From positions 20,612,425 through 20,676,424 of the forward strand of contig NC_056546.1 of the NCBI RefSeq assembly GCF_910596095.1: a stretch of DNA of 64,000 nt, read 5' to 3'. The translations under genes were made by a program, and so were the position numbers. The stretch is from Thunnus maccoyii (Eukaryota; Chordata; Actinopteri; Scombriformes; Scombridae). Shown here in pieces: positions 1 to 10,000 of the stretch (position 1 is the first letter of the stretch; every line of letters begins with the position of its first letter). The notes beneath the pieces were generated by a model, which was given only the letters and a program-made list of their open reading frames with translations, was not told the origin of the DNA and ran no database searches.

Positions 1-2446
1 GCTTTGGGTTTTTTGCTGGGTGGAGCCTCATCTTCAGATGAAGAGTCTTCACTGCTTGATTCAGCAGCAGCAGCAACAGCAGCAGCCTTCACTGGGGTGG
101 GTTTGACTGGAGCCTATCAGGACATGTGAAATATTATTTACCAATTTAACTTGTGCTACATTATTCTAACCTCTCGAATAAAGACAAAAACATGTAGCAA
201 TATTTAGGGGTGGCCTGAGTCTTTGGCATACCTTGGCTGGTTCTTCATCTTCAGAATCAGAGGAACTATCTTCACTGCTGCTCTCTTGCTTTTTCTGAGC
301 TGCACCTTTAGCAGCAACAGCAGCTTTTGGTGCAGCGGCAGCAGCTGCCTTGGGTTCTGTTATCCATAGTTAATTAAGGTAAATTAGATCAAACATTATC
401 AGCTTAACTTTAGTTAGCCATTAATAACAGTTACTTTACACCATACTAAAGACATGTGGCTATAAACTCACTTGATGCGGGAGCTTTGGCAGCCTTCTCA
501 TCCTCAGAGTCAGATTCTTCACTGCTTGAGCTGCTGTCTTTCTTCCTTGTGCCTGCAGCAGCAGCAGCAGCGGGCTTCACAGGGGCCTACAAGCAGAAAA
601 ATACATTATAATAATAACATAGACCCACCATTGTCTTGCAGCAATGACTATATCTGAGAATTGTTCATTTAGATGTTTCTGCCTACCTTAGCAGGAGCCT
701 TTGCAGGCGCCTTCTCGTCCTCAGAGTCACTTGAGTCTTCACTGCTGCTGGATGCAGCTTTAGCAGCAGCTGCTGCTGCTGCTTTAGGCACCGCCTTGGC
801 TGTTAAAATAAACATTGTAGACAAGGTTTCAGAATATAACATTACATACAACATTACTTACAAAATTTAATTTAAATATATTGATATTACCTGCAGGGGC
901 TGCCTTTGTTGGTTTTGCGACAGCTTCTTCATCCTCGCTGCTCGACTCTTCGCTGCTGGAGCTCTCTGCACTGGTTTTTGCCTTCTTGGCTGATGGACCG
1001 TTGGTAGCTTCAGCTTTGTCAGCAGGTGCTTTCCTTTTCTTGGCTTCAGGAGACCTAGAATGACACATAGAGAGGTATTAAAAAGGAAAATTTACGCTAA
1101 AAAAAGAACAAATCTGTCATTCCTCAAAAACACACAGCTTAACTACATTTCTGAATATAGCCATTTTCTCCTGAAGCTTAACAGAAGATAGATCGCATTA
1201 CTGATGTTATCGAGAGACTTGTAGCGACAACTCACAGCGAATAAACTCCAGGTTATTGTGACAGCACCGGTGGGAGTTTTAGAAATATATTTTTAAAAAA
1301 GGGAAAATTAACATATATCAATATGATTAAAAGTTGCCCATGTTAGCAAAATATCTAATCATCAACTGTTGTCCATGACTCTAGGCCAAAACATTTTAGT
1401 GGATTATGGAGATATGTTCTGAGTCACAACTGTGAGTCTGATAAGCTCCCAGGGTCAATCACAAATTCATACATCTGTCCACCAGCTAATCTTTGTGTCA
1501 TGTGATCATGCCAACAGCTCCAGTACTGCTGTTTGGAGATATTAGCCTTAGAGTCCAAAATGCAGAGTCAAGCCTGCTTTAGGATAGACTTGAGCAAAAC
1601 AACAGTTCAACATTACAAATTTCTGAATATGGCCGTTTTCTCCTGAAACTAAACAGAAGATAGATCACATTGCTGATGTTATCAAGAGACTATCCTGTAG
1701 CTCCTGCACAGAGAGTGAATAAACTGTAGAATATTGAGACAGCACCAATGGTGATTTTGTAGATCGATCTTTAAAAAAGGGAAAATTAACATGTATCAAC
1801 ATCACTATAAATGCGCCACTGTTGGCCAAATGACTAATTTTCAACTGCTGCCCAGATGTTAAACATTTGAGATATTTTCCAAGTTTATTGGCATTAGAGT
1901 AATACAAATTCATAGTTCATAATTCAAGTTCATAATTAAAGGACAGAACGAAAAAGACAAGTGGCAACTCACTTCACCCAGAAGTTGAAGATGTTTACAA
2001 GGCTTTCTTCATCTTGATCTTGAGGATTCTGTAGAAAAAGAGATAACGTCAATTTTAGCCAATCCAGCTATTCTAAAATATGCAGAATTTAACAACTAGC
2101 TGTAATAACACATAACATTCACTATCTAACGGTGGAAAAAGATAAGTTCAGGATAAACAACTAGCAGTTTATATAGGGGTGTCCCTCCACGTGCTAACAC
2201 CACGAGCGGCTGCACGGTCTCCACGCACAGCTTTAAGGCTCCCATACAGCCTATTTAAAGAAGTTCACGTGAGAGCACCTGGAGACAGACAGCGCGTCAA
2301 ACCGGCTGTCAGCCACAAACCTGCGAGCCTCTTACCACTTTAGTCTGTTTGAGAAACGCCTGCGCCGCCTTGCTGAACTTGTTCTCCAGCAGGAACGAGT
2401 AAACACATTTATAAAGATCGCTCGGCACCGACTTCTGCGCCGCCAT
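1..2446 (-). CDS. nolc1: Nucleolar and coiled-body phosphoprotein 1 (Nopp140), 5' part, runs off left edge
   Basis: Nucleolar chaperone for box C/D and H/ACA snoRNPs that shuttles between nucleolus and Cajal bodies. Exons in transcript order (minus): 2336-2446 (ATG at 2444-2446), 1973-2028, 891-1054, 687-799, 472-586, 232-356, and 1-113 (incomplete). All have AG/GT borders and compatible phases, giving about 265 residues. Exon 1 encodes a LisH dimerisation motif (starting MAAQKSVPSDLYKCVYSFLL). Exon 3 onward alternates Lys/Pro/Ala-rich stretches with acidic serine runs (such as SSSEDSSSDSEDEE), which are casein kinase 2 type phosphorylation tracts typical of Nopp140. Each of the last five exons holds one basic plus one acidic module. 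The conserved C-terminal SRP40 domain lies outside the window. The start sits in a GC-rich promoter-like stretch. TCOF1 has similar repeats but not this N-terminus followed by the FWxK motif, so NOLC1 is the best call. Confidence 0.93.
1055..1972 (-). repeat. nolc1 intron 2 containing a ~235-bp direct duplication
   Basis: The 918-base intron carries two diverged copies of one segment in the same orientation, about 1142-1374 and 1615-1856. Shared landmarks are 'ttctgaatat', 'ttttctcctgaa', 'acagaagatagat', 'tgatgttatc', 'aataaact', 'gacagcacc' and 'aaaaaagggaaaattaaca'. I see no ORF and no convincing C/D or H/ACA snoRNA boxes on either strand. Confidence 0.75.
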
Positions 2447-3569
2447 CTTTGACACCACGCTTGGACAGGAAGGAACGGAAGTGAACGGAACCGTCTCTTT
2501 GTGGGCGTGTGCGCAGGCGCATAATGACGACGACGAAAGAAGAAGAAAAAAAAGCGAGATGGTTCACTCTGTTTAAGAAAAAAAAGATAACAACGTTTGA
2601 ACGAATCTGTCCAGAATTAAAGAAATCATTTCACCCAAAGTTAATAACCAGAGAAACACATAAACACTGACTGTTCGTTGGCAAATACCATCAGTCATAA
2701 ACTGCATTCAACCTCCACTGTTTAACTAATTATTTATTGCACATGTAACATTTCATTTTCCACAATATTTCATTTCAAGTTTTATATCCCATTTCAAGAC
2801 TATTAATATGCCATTCTTTAAATAGATTTTAAATTTAATTTTTTTCATTTAATTTTAGTACTACTTTGTTTATGTTATTATTTCATTATTATTATTACCT
2901 TACTCTTGTTGTATTTTTATTCCTTTATGTTGCGTTTGTGGGGGAAAACACCAAGACAAGACTTAGCTAATAAACAGATTGATTCTGATAAAAGTGATAG
3001 CTCTGTATTTACAATGTTTCATCTCGGTGGTACCCAGGAATCGAGGTAGAGTGAGACATCTGTTGCTACTTCATCTTTCTCTTCGGATCCCACGTGTTCA
3101 TATTAAATATCGATATTAAAAATAGCATTATAAAAGTTTAATCGGGCGTTGTTATTATTTATGCACCACAGTTTATACATTTTATCCTGTTTTTTATGTA
3201 TATTAGCCATGTTGTTGTCAATATATGATATTCAGAGGGAGAGGAGGGAAGAGTCACTAGGAGGGCTCTCTTTAGTTTTTAAGTGACACGAGTTTATTGA
3301 CTAAAATCTAAAAAATAGGGTAAACAACATGATGTTACATACTTGTACAGTAGGTGGCGGTATGCGCCGTAAAGTTGTTTACGATTCTCCAGTAAACCGA
3401 GAAAAGAAGAAGATATGACATGCGCATGTTTTATACGTCATAAGCAAAGACCTTTCCTGTTCCTCGTGTCATAACATGGTCGTCTTTGTACACAGTAAAC
3501 TGGTAATGACACCAGCCTAGTACAAGCTGAATTAAGCGTGTGGATTTCGCGGATTTCTTCCCCGAAGCG
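2447..3569. promoter_or_regulatory. Intergenic region between divergent nolc1 and mrps6, with both promoters
   Basis: About 1.1 kb separates the two start codons. The first ~110 bases beside nolc1 are GC-rich and TATA-less. About 2580-3340 is AT-rich with no ORF I can support. At 3345-3415, just upstream of mrps6, lies a motif I recognise from many fish promoters: 'taggtggcggtatgcgcc' followed by an AAGAAGAAG tract. It probably represents a small dispersed repeat and contains a CTCF-like core. Confidence 0.5.
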
Positions 3570-3902
3570 ATGCCTCGTTACGAACTGGCCCTGATCCTGA
3601 AGGCGATGCAGCGGCCGGAGACAGCGGCTGCTCTCCGGCGGACGGTGGAGACCTTGATGGAGCGGGGCGCAGTGGTGAGAAACCTGGAGAACCTCGGAGA
3701 GAGACTGCTGCCCTACCAGATAACCAAACACAACCAGAGGCACAGCCGAGGGACTTACTTTTTGGTCGATTTCTACGCAGCTCCTAACATCCTCACAAGC
3801 TTCCTGGATCACCTGCACCGTGATGTGGACGTGGTGAGGCCCACCGTGCTGAAGAAGGACACTCAGGTGTCCGGTCAGAACGGCTGTGGACCCCAGCAGT
3901 GA
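3570..3902 (+). CDS. mrps6: Mitochondrial small ribosomal subunit protein bS6m, single exon
   Basis: Component of the 28S mitochondrial ribosomal subunit, homologous to bacterial S6. The 110-residue protein starts [20 protein letters not shown] and continues with family hallmarks: [23 protein letters not shown] and [12 protein letters not shown]. It aligns along its length with human MRPS6 (about 125 aa), but the C-terminal tail is shorter and diverged, ending GQNGCGPQQ. The ATG at 3570 is chosen because it matches the family N-terminus; an in-frame GTG upstream has no such support. The reading frame is uninterrupted, whereas mammalian MRPS6 is split by introns, so this copy is intronless. 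That could mean lineage intron loss or a retrocopy. The intact frame argues it is functional. An ATTAAA near 4192 could serve as a poly(A) signal. Confidence 0.92.
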   Translation: MPRYELALILKAMQRPETAAALRRTVETLMERGAVVRNLENLGERLLPYQITKHNQRHSRGTYFLVDFYAAPNILTSFLDHLHRDVDVVRPTVLKKDTQVSGQNGCGPQQ

Positions 3903-4647
3903 TTGAATGTAAGGAAGGGCTGATGAGGATAAAGCCAAGTGCATCAGAAATAACCACGCATCTGTTTAAACTTGAAACCAACAGCAAGTGTTTGAGCAGG
4001 AGTGATGTTTTCATCCAGACCTTGTGCACAAGTCGCCAAACTCCTTGTGACTGTACTGTACGTGCAACTGGTCCCTTTAGGACTGTAATGAGAATATGTT
4101 CACCACTAAAAAAAATCTGTTCTATCTGTCATTTAAGAAACTGTGACACTGTAACACATCACAGAGTTTTACTATTTGATATAAATTAATATATTAAAAA
4201 CAAATGATGAGAGTAATTGGAGTACATTTATTTTCTGTTCGTCAACAAAGCGTTAAGTATTACCTGAATTAATGAGAAGTAATGCATTGCATGGTTTTAA
4301 AACCCTGTCTACATTTGAAATTGTTGGGCTTGGCAGCTCTACAGAAACCCTTGTGCTGTTCTTATATGGCAGCAGAGCTCTCCCTCAAAGAAAATAGATT
4401 CTCAGCTGACTTAAGAGCCATAAAATTTGTATCAACTAATAGCATAGTTCATTTAATTGAACAATCTGTGAAGTTGTTTCATTTTCAAGTAATGGCATTA
4501 AGCTGATAATTGAAATGCTATAACCAAGAAGAATAATATTCAAAACTACAAAAGAAATTCCCAGATTGTAAAATGAACCTTTTGACTTCCTTATAGTTAA
4601 TAAAGTTGAATAATTGTTAACGAGTTTTAAGGACAATACAATGACAG
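3903..4647 (+). other. mrps6 3' UTR and flanking AT-rich DNA
   Basis: No further coding sequence is recognisable. A variant poly(A) signal (ATTAAA) lies near 4192. A second stretch with AATAAA near 5739 could be an alternative 3' exon, because 'tttttgttttacag' at 5627-5641 looks like an acceptor, but nothing confirms it. Confidence 0.35.
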
Positions 4648-5522
4648 TAGAGCCCGGCCGATACTGGATTTTTGGGATCAATACTGATATTAGGGGGTAA
4701 AAAAATTCTGATATTGATACCGATAATCTTCCATATACAGAATATACATTTTTTTGCAATGATCCCTCAAATGTGGTCATCAAACACTTGTGACGAAGAT
4801 ATGTAATGGAGGAGTGACATTTTACAGTTTCACAATTAACTTTATTGTGTAAAATGAGAGTGCACTAAAACAGTAAACTTTACTGGGAATTTAATAATTA
4901 ATAATAACATATAACTATAACATATAAATATAAATAAAAAAACGTATATATTAACTTGAATTAAGAAAATGGGTAAAATATACATAAAATGCTGCCTATA
5001 TAACTTTTTAAAAAAGGAAAAAAAAATATTAGCGCATATCGGACAACATATACACTGATACTGATATATCTGTGATAGCCCAGTATCAACCGATAATATT
5101 GGCTGACCGATATATCGGTCGGGCAAAGACCAGTGAAGATTTTGACACAATCTTAAAGCAATGCCTCTTACACTGAAAAAACATCAGACAATATGAGTGA
5201 AAGGCAGAAAGAGCAAAAACATTTGAGCTGATCATAGATACATTGTATTGGTGTAATAGTATTGACCGATAGTTGATAAGAAATTGCAGTACAGAAATTC
5301 CAAAGATATATTGAAGTAATTAAGAAATTATGGTGCCATTACATAGTTTGTCCACTAGAGAGCACTGATATTTTGGTTGGTTTTTTTACTGTAAAATTTC
5401 CTGCTTTGTACCGGTACATGGTCACAATTCTTTAAAAAACAAATTTAGATGTATTGGCTGATACATCATTTCTCTCAATTATTGATATTGGTATTTTCTG
5501 CAAAAATCCAGTATGGGTCAGG
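4648..5522. mobile_element. Non-autonomous DNA transposon (MITE-like) with terminal inverted repeats
   Basis: The left end (ccggccgatactggattttt) and the right end near 5480-5522 (caaaaatccagtatgggtca) are imperfect reverse complements over ~45 bp. The interior is rich in 'gatat/atatc' strings such as ccgatatatcggtcggg (5107-5124), typical of a dispersed fish repeat family. The second inward-facing end at ~5128 suggests a nested or rearranged copy. No transposase ORF. Confidence 0.65.
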
Positions 5523-6391
5523 AACAGTTAAATTATTTCATAAAATGTTTTCTTGCAGTCGATCTCCTTTACCCACTGTTTATGGAGATCATGCTGTGCT
5601 GTAACTTAACCCCATATAATAGTTGTTCTTTTTGTTTTACAGGTGTTCACAGCTCATATCCAGAAGATGTACAGTGTGATGCTTCCCTCTTTGAACTTTT
5701 CCATAGTTGTTGACCTGCAATTTGATGCTATGTCACAATAAACTACTTTTTTTTCTACCTTAGTTGCAAGTTTTGCTTCCTTTCTTGTCAAAAAATGTCA
5801 GACAATCTGCTCCACCACATGATGCTTAAAAATGAGATGACAGTTTCAGTTACTTTCATTTCCGTCTTATGTATGGGTCATGCAGTTCTGAAACTTTGAA
5901 GTGATATATTAGTCACCCGGGCTTAGTCACTGTCCTTTAAATAATGACACTATGACTCTAACTGTCCGAATTTGGGTGAATTGTCCTCATCAAACTAAAC
6001 CACCCTGCATGACTCGATGAGATCAAGGTCACCATTGTTTTTCAGTGAACTTTCTCAGGCATGTTGAAATTGATTGGTTTCCTGGAATGACATTTATTAC
6101 ATATAACAACTTTATGTTGTGTAAATCCACCTTTGCTTGGTCAATCTTTATCCACAAACATACAGTAATAATCACAGCATGCATTTATGGACCAGGGACG
6201 ATTTATGTAGGTTTAGACAGTTTTAAATCAGTAGTTAGGAGTTAATCTTGTCTTGTCTCTTATGATACCAAGGAAATGTAAGTGTGGAAATGATAAGTTT
6301 TACACCCATTACTGGAACTTCTAATGTGCGAAGTAAAATCCTAGTGTTTAACATCGAAACATAAAGCTGTAGAATAGAGTTTTCTCTAAGG

Positions 6392-6740
6392 CTGCAACTA
6401 ACGATTATTTTCATTATCGATTATTTTCTCAACTATCAGTTGTTTTGTCCATAAAAATGTCAGAAAATGATGAAAAATGTCCTTCACCGTTTCCCAAAGC
6501 CCAAGGAGACGTCTTTAAATATCTTGTTTTGTCTACAATAGTCCACAACCCAAAGATATTCAGTTTACTGTCATAGACGACTAAAAAAAAGTCAGGATGT
6601 TCACATTTGAGAAGCTGGAATCAGAGAATTTTGACTTTTTTTCTTCTTAAAAAATGACTCGAAACGATTGATCAATTATCAAAATAGTTGGCAATTAATT
6701 TAATAGTTGGAAACTAATCAATTAATTCTTGCAGCTCTAG
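6392..6740. mobile_element. Fish MITE with 'gctgcaact' termini
   Basis: Begins aaggctgcaactaacgatta and ends ttaattcttgcagctctaga, imperfect inverted termini of a very common fish short DNA element. The interior contains the characteristic 'ttttgtccataaaaatgtcagaaaatg' type core. Non-coding. A related copy lies at about 42553-42930. Confidence 0.75.
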
Positions 6741-6899
6741 ATTCCACCAAACACTCCTAACCAATGCACTCACATCTCACTGGTTGCATTGGGCTGGTAA
6801 ATATATTTATATGTATTTGAATTTATGAAAAATAGTAGTATTAAAGCAGTAAAAGTTTTGAAGGACTTGATCTTTGTTACGAATGATCACATCAGAGAC

Positions 6900-7057
6900 A
6901 TCAGGGTCGAGGCAGAGTCACATGTCTCTCTGAGCAGTCAGCTGACAGTCAGACATCATAAAGCCATCAGCGGGACTCTCCGCCTGCATTGCAGTGTTCA
7001 CCTCCTGGCTGGTCTGCCTCATCCAACGCACAGATATCAGAGGAAAACAGCGGAGTC
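6900..7057 (+). promoter_or_regulatory. psap promoter / 5' UTR with CLEAR-like E-boxes
   Basis: GTCACATGTC at 6917-6926 and GTCAGCTGAC at 6937-6946 each match the TFEB/TFE3 CLEAR palindrome GTCACGTGAC at 8 of 10 positions and sit 112-141 bases before the psap start codon. No TATA box. Psap is a CLEAR-network lysosomal gene in mammals, so the placement fits, but binding is inferred. Confidence 0.4.
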
Positions 7058-10000
7058 ATGCTGCTTCTTACTCTACTTTTCGTGTCTACAGGTAACGCCA
7101 ACACCTATGGCAAAAATTAATATTGTGCAAACTGTCGGTTATACGGTTGAGGCGGTTGTCAAGTTACAATAAAGGTTATTTGGTTGTGTAACTAAGTGCG
7201 TTTCAACATCAAAAGGCGGAAGCGTCACAAGTAGCTCTGGTAAACATCAACAAACAGGCTAGCTAATTTAGCTAAATGCCGCCTAATATGCGATATTATT
7301 TCATAAACAGACATCGGGTGTTTGTCTTCATTAGATTCGACAAATTTGCTAAATGTGTAAAGAAGTTAAGTGAGTCTTCACAAGAGGATTGAAGACGTTA
7401 TTGTTCGCCCACTCCCGTTGGTAACGGCTCGGCTAACGTTAGCATGAAAGCTAACGCCTGGAGGCTAATTGAACACTGCTGTAACATTAGCCTCACATTG
7501 GATTGTTGAAAAGCCTTATGTTACTGTTTATTTTTTAGCTATCTCGGACCACCGCCTTAAAGCTATTCTATTGCCCATGCAACTGTTTCACTGACTCGTT
7601 TTTGAGATAATGTGTAAAACAGAGAAAACATTCAACCGAACATAACGTTCGGTTGAATGTTTTCTCATTTAATCGGGTCTGTTGAACCTGGGCCCTAACT
7701 CAGTAAACATCTGTGACCAGCTAACAGTTAATATATTATATGTGGTCGTGTGCTTCGTTGACCTTGTTTAGTTTTAGGAGGAAGTATAGGAAGGGTATGA
7801 CTACCAGCATCTGTCATATCAGCTTTTTAATAAACTGCCATTCCAGTTTTAGAGTTTTGCTTTCAGTCTTAATTCTTCTAGGGGTTTTTTCTAATGGGAC
7901 CTGTATCTACATGTCTACATTTGGCCTTTTGCCACTAGCTAAGCCGTCAGTTTATCTATATGTTCAGATAAAACTGGGTCACTGCAAACGACAGATAACT
8001 TGCCGCTGCAGTTATGTTTTGCTTAAATATATAGGCAACCAGGCTATTTATATTATTTATTGATGTCTTGGCCTTGTGGCGTTTGAAACATGGTCCTGAA
8101 ATGAATTTCATTTGTTTACTTATCAGAACACAAGTTGTGGTTTCGTGCAATCCACTGGAAATATTGGTTTCTTTCGGCATTTGGACTTTGTGTGTGCAGT
8201 GCTTATCTCATGTCTGACTTCTGGTTAAATGTAATGTGCAGTTTCACATTCTTGCATGTGTTTGCTGCAGAGACATTCCTAAGTGCTGCAACACTAACAC
8301 ATAGTAAATGTTATGTATACTTCTATTAATCTTTGTTGGGTGAAACTAATGTGTAGCCCGCTACACTGAAAATGTGCCACAGGTCGCTTGCTGTTGTTGA
8401 ACAATGTTATGAGACCTATTAAAAGCCTTTTGCGTTTCACTTGGTCATGTGATGTTGATTCACTCACATTATTAGTTTGCTGCATATACAGGCCCATACA
8501 TGTCAGTCTTTTTCGCTGACTACTTATAAAACTTATGTTCTGGGTTTACAGTGATCTGTTTTTTTTGCTGTGGGTAATTACATAAAGCAGATAGAAAAAC
8601 ACAACATACTGTATATTTTCTGCTACTGTATATGGCCCAGATGGGTGTAAATGGTTAACTGCAGTACATAAATCTTGTGGAGAAATGCCTTCCTTTCTAT
8701 AACAGTCAGTCTGCTGAGAACAGCTTGTTATTTTGTGTGAAGGCTCATGTGACTCTAGTGGAGGGTTGGGTGGGTGTGACCTGCCTGCAACTGTATTGGC
8801 ATGAATGCTGAGCAGGAGGGGCTTTACGGTGGTGTAACTGGGTTATTGAATGTTTGTCAGTGTAGCCTGATCTGTATTGCCAATTCTTTACAGTTATCAC
8901 AAGATAATTCTTGACAGTTATCACAAGATATGCAAGAGGTGCACAAGTCCAGTGGCTGACCTTTTCAGTCACTGGACTTGTGCACCTCTTGCATACTGAT
9001 CAGCTTACACTCTGAGCATTAGCTGTTGTGTTAAGTTTGCTTTTATTTTCTATTTTAGACATGTTCATCTTTACAACACTTTAGTCTGACTATATTTCCA
9101 AACTGTGTTTTTCTGACTCAGATGAGATAATCTGTCTGTTTTTTCTTAAACGTGTTTTGAAAGAGTAATAGGAAAAAAACAGGAAACAGTGTTGAAAGGC
9201 ATTTGGTGCTTTCCCACATCACCTTTTCCACCTCACTGAAATGAGGAACTGTGGGGGAAAAAAACATGTTTTTTTGTGTGTGTGCATTGGACCAAACGTT
9301 CATTTGTTTCAGCATCTGGGACAGTAATGTATATGTAAATGATCAGTTCCCCCCTATGGTCCATTGCTTAGTGACTGGTATACGCAGGCTGAGCGTGGGA
9401 AATCATGTCAGATTTAAATTTAGAGGCATATATAAATGCGGCTTAGCAATGTGAGCTAACAGGATTTAGTGTATTTTCCTTGATAGCAGTTATAAAACAG
9501 TAAAGCTGGATTTTTGCCCACAATGCTCGCTGTGTGACATAGTTCTAATTTCACAGAGAAACCCACTGATTTTCTTGCATCACACACAAACAAGACTTGT
9601 TGCATTTGGTCAGATTATGGATGTTGTGAGTTGACATAGATCAGACTGACGTAGCTGATTGAGTCTGTCTACAATCAATTGACAGGTGATTGACAAGGGT
9701 ACGTCTTTTAATGAAATGTCTGAGCTGAGAAGTTCAGATCAAATTCAAAATACATGGCTGTTAACTTTCACAGACAAAGTATGCTAAAGCTGACGTGGTT
9801 TAGGTTGACCTTTTTATAGAGTTGTAAAATTAAACCTGCGGTGCATTATCAAAGTTGAAAGAATTATTAACAACTTCCTCCTTAATATCTTAGACCTACA
9901 TTGTTTTGGGGAAGTTAATGAATCTTGAACTTCCCCGTCTTGTCACTGTAGCATCACCAGACAGATCAAAAGGTGAAGTAAAACCATACTTTCACCTGAA

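Noticed and set aside
673-870. Alanine- and serine-rich plus-strand ORFs over 470-1063
   Set aside because: They are antisense shadows of the repetitive nolc1 exons; splice sites and the LisH start support only the minus strand.
1142-1374. H/ACA snoRNA in nolc1 intron 2
   Set aside because: A 7-bp stem in one copy is not preserved in the second, and no clear ANANNA and ACA boxes are placed properly.
3540-3569. Upstream GTG extension of mrps6
   Set aside because: The ATG at 3570 matches the family N-terminus exactly; non-ATG start has no support.
3438-3944. 168-codon minus-strand ORF opposite mrps6
   Set aside because: Antisense of a conserved ribosomal protein exon with no family resemblance.
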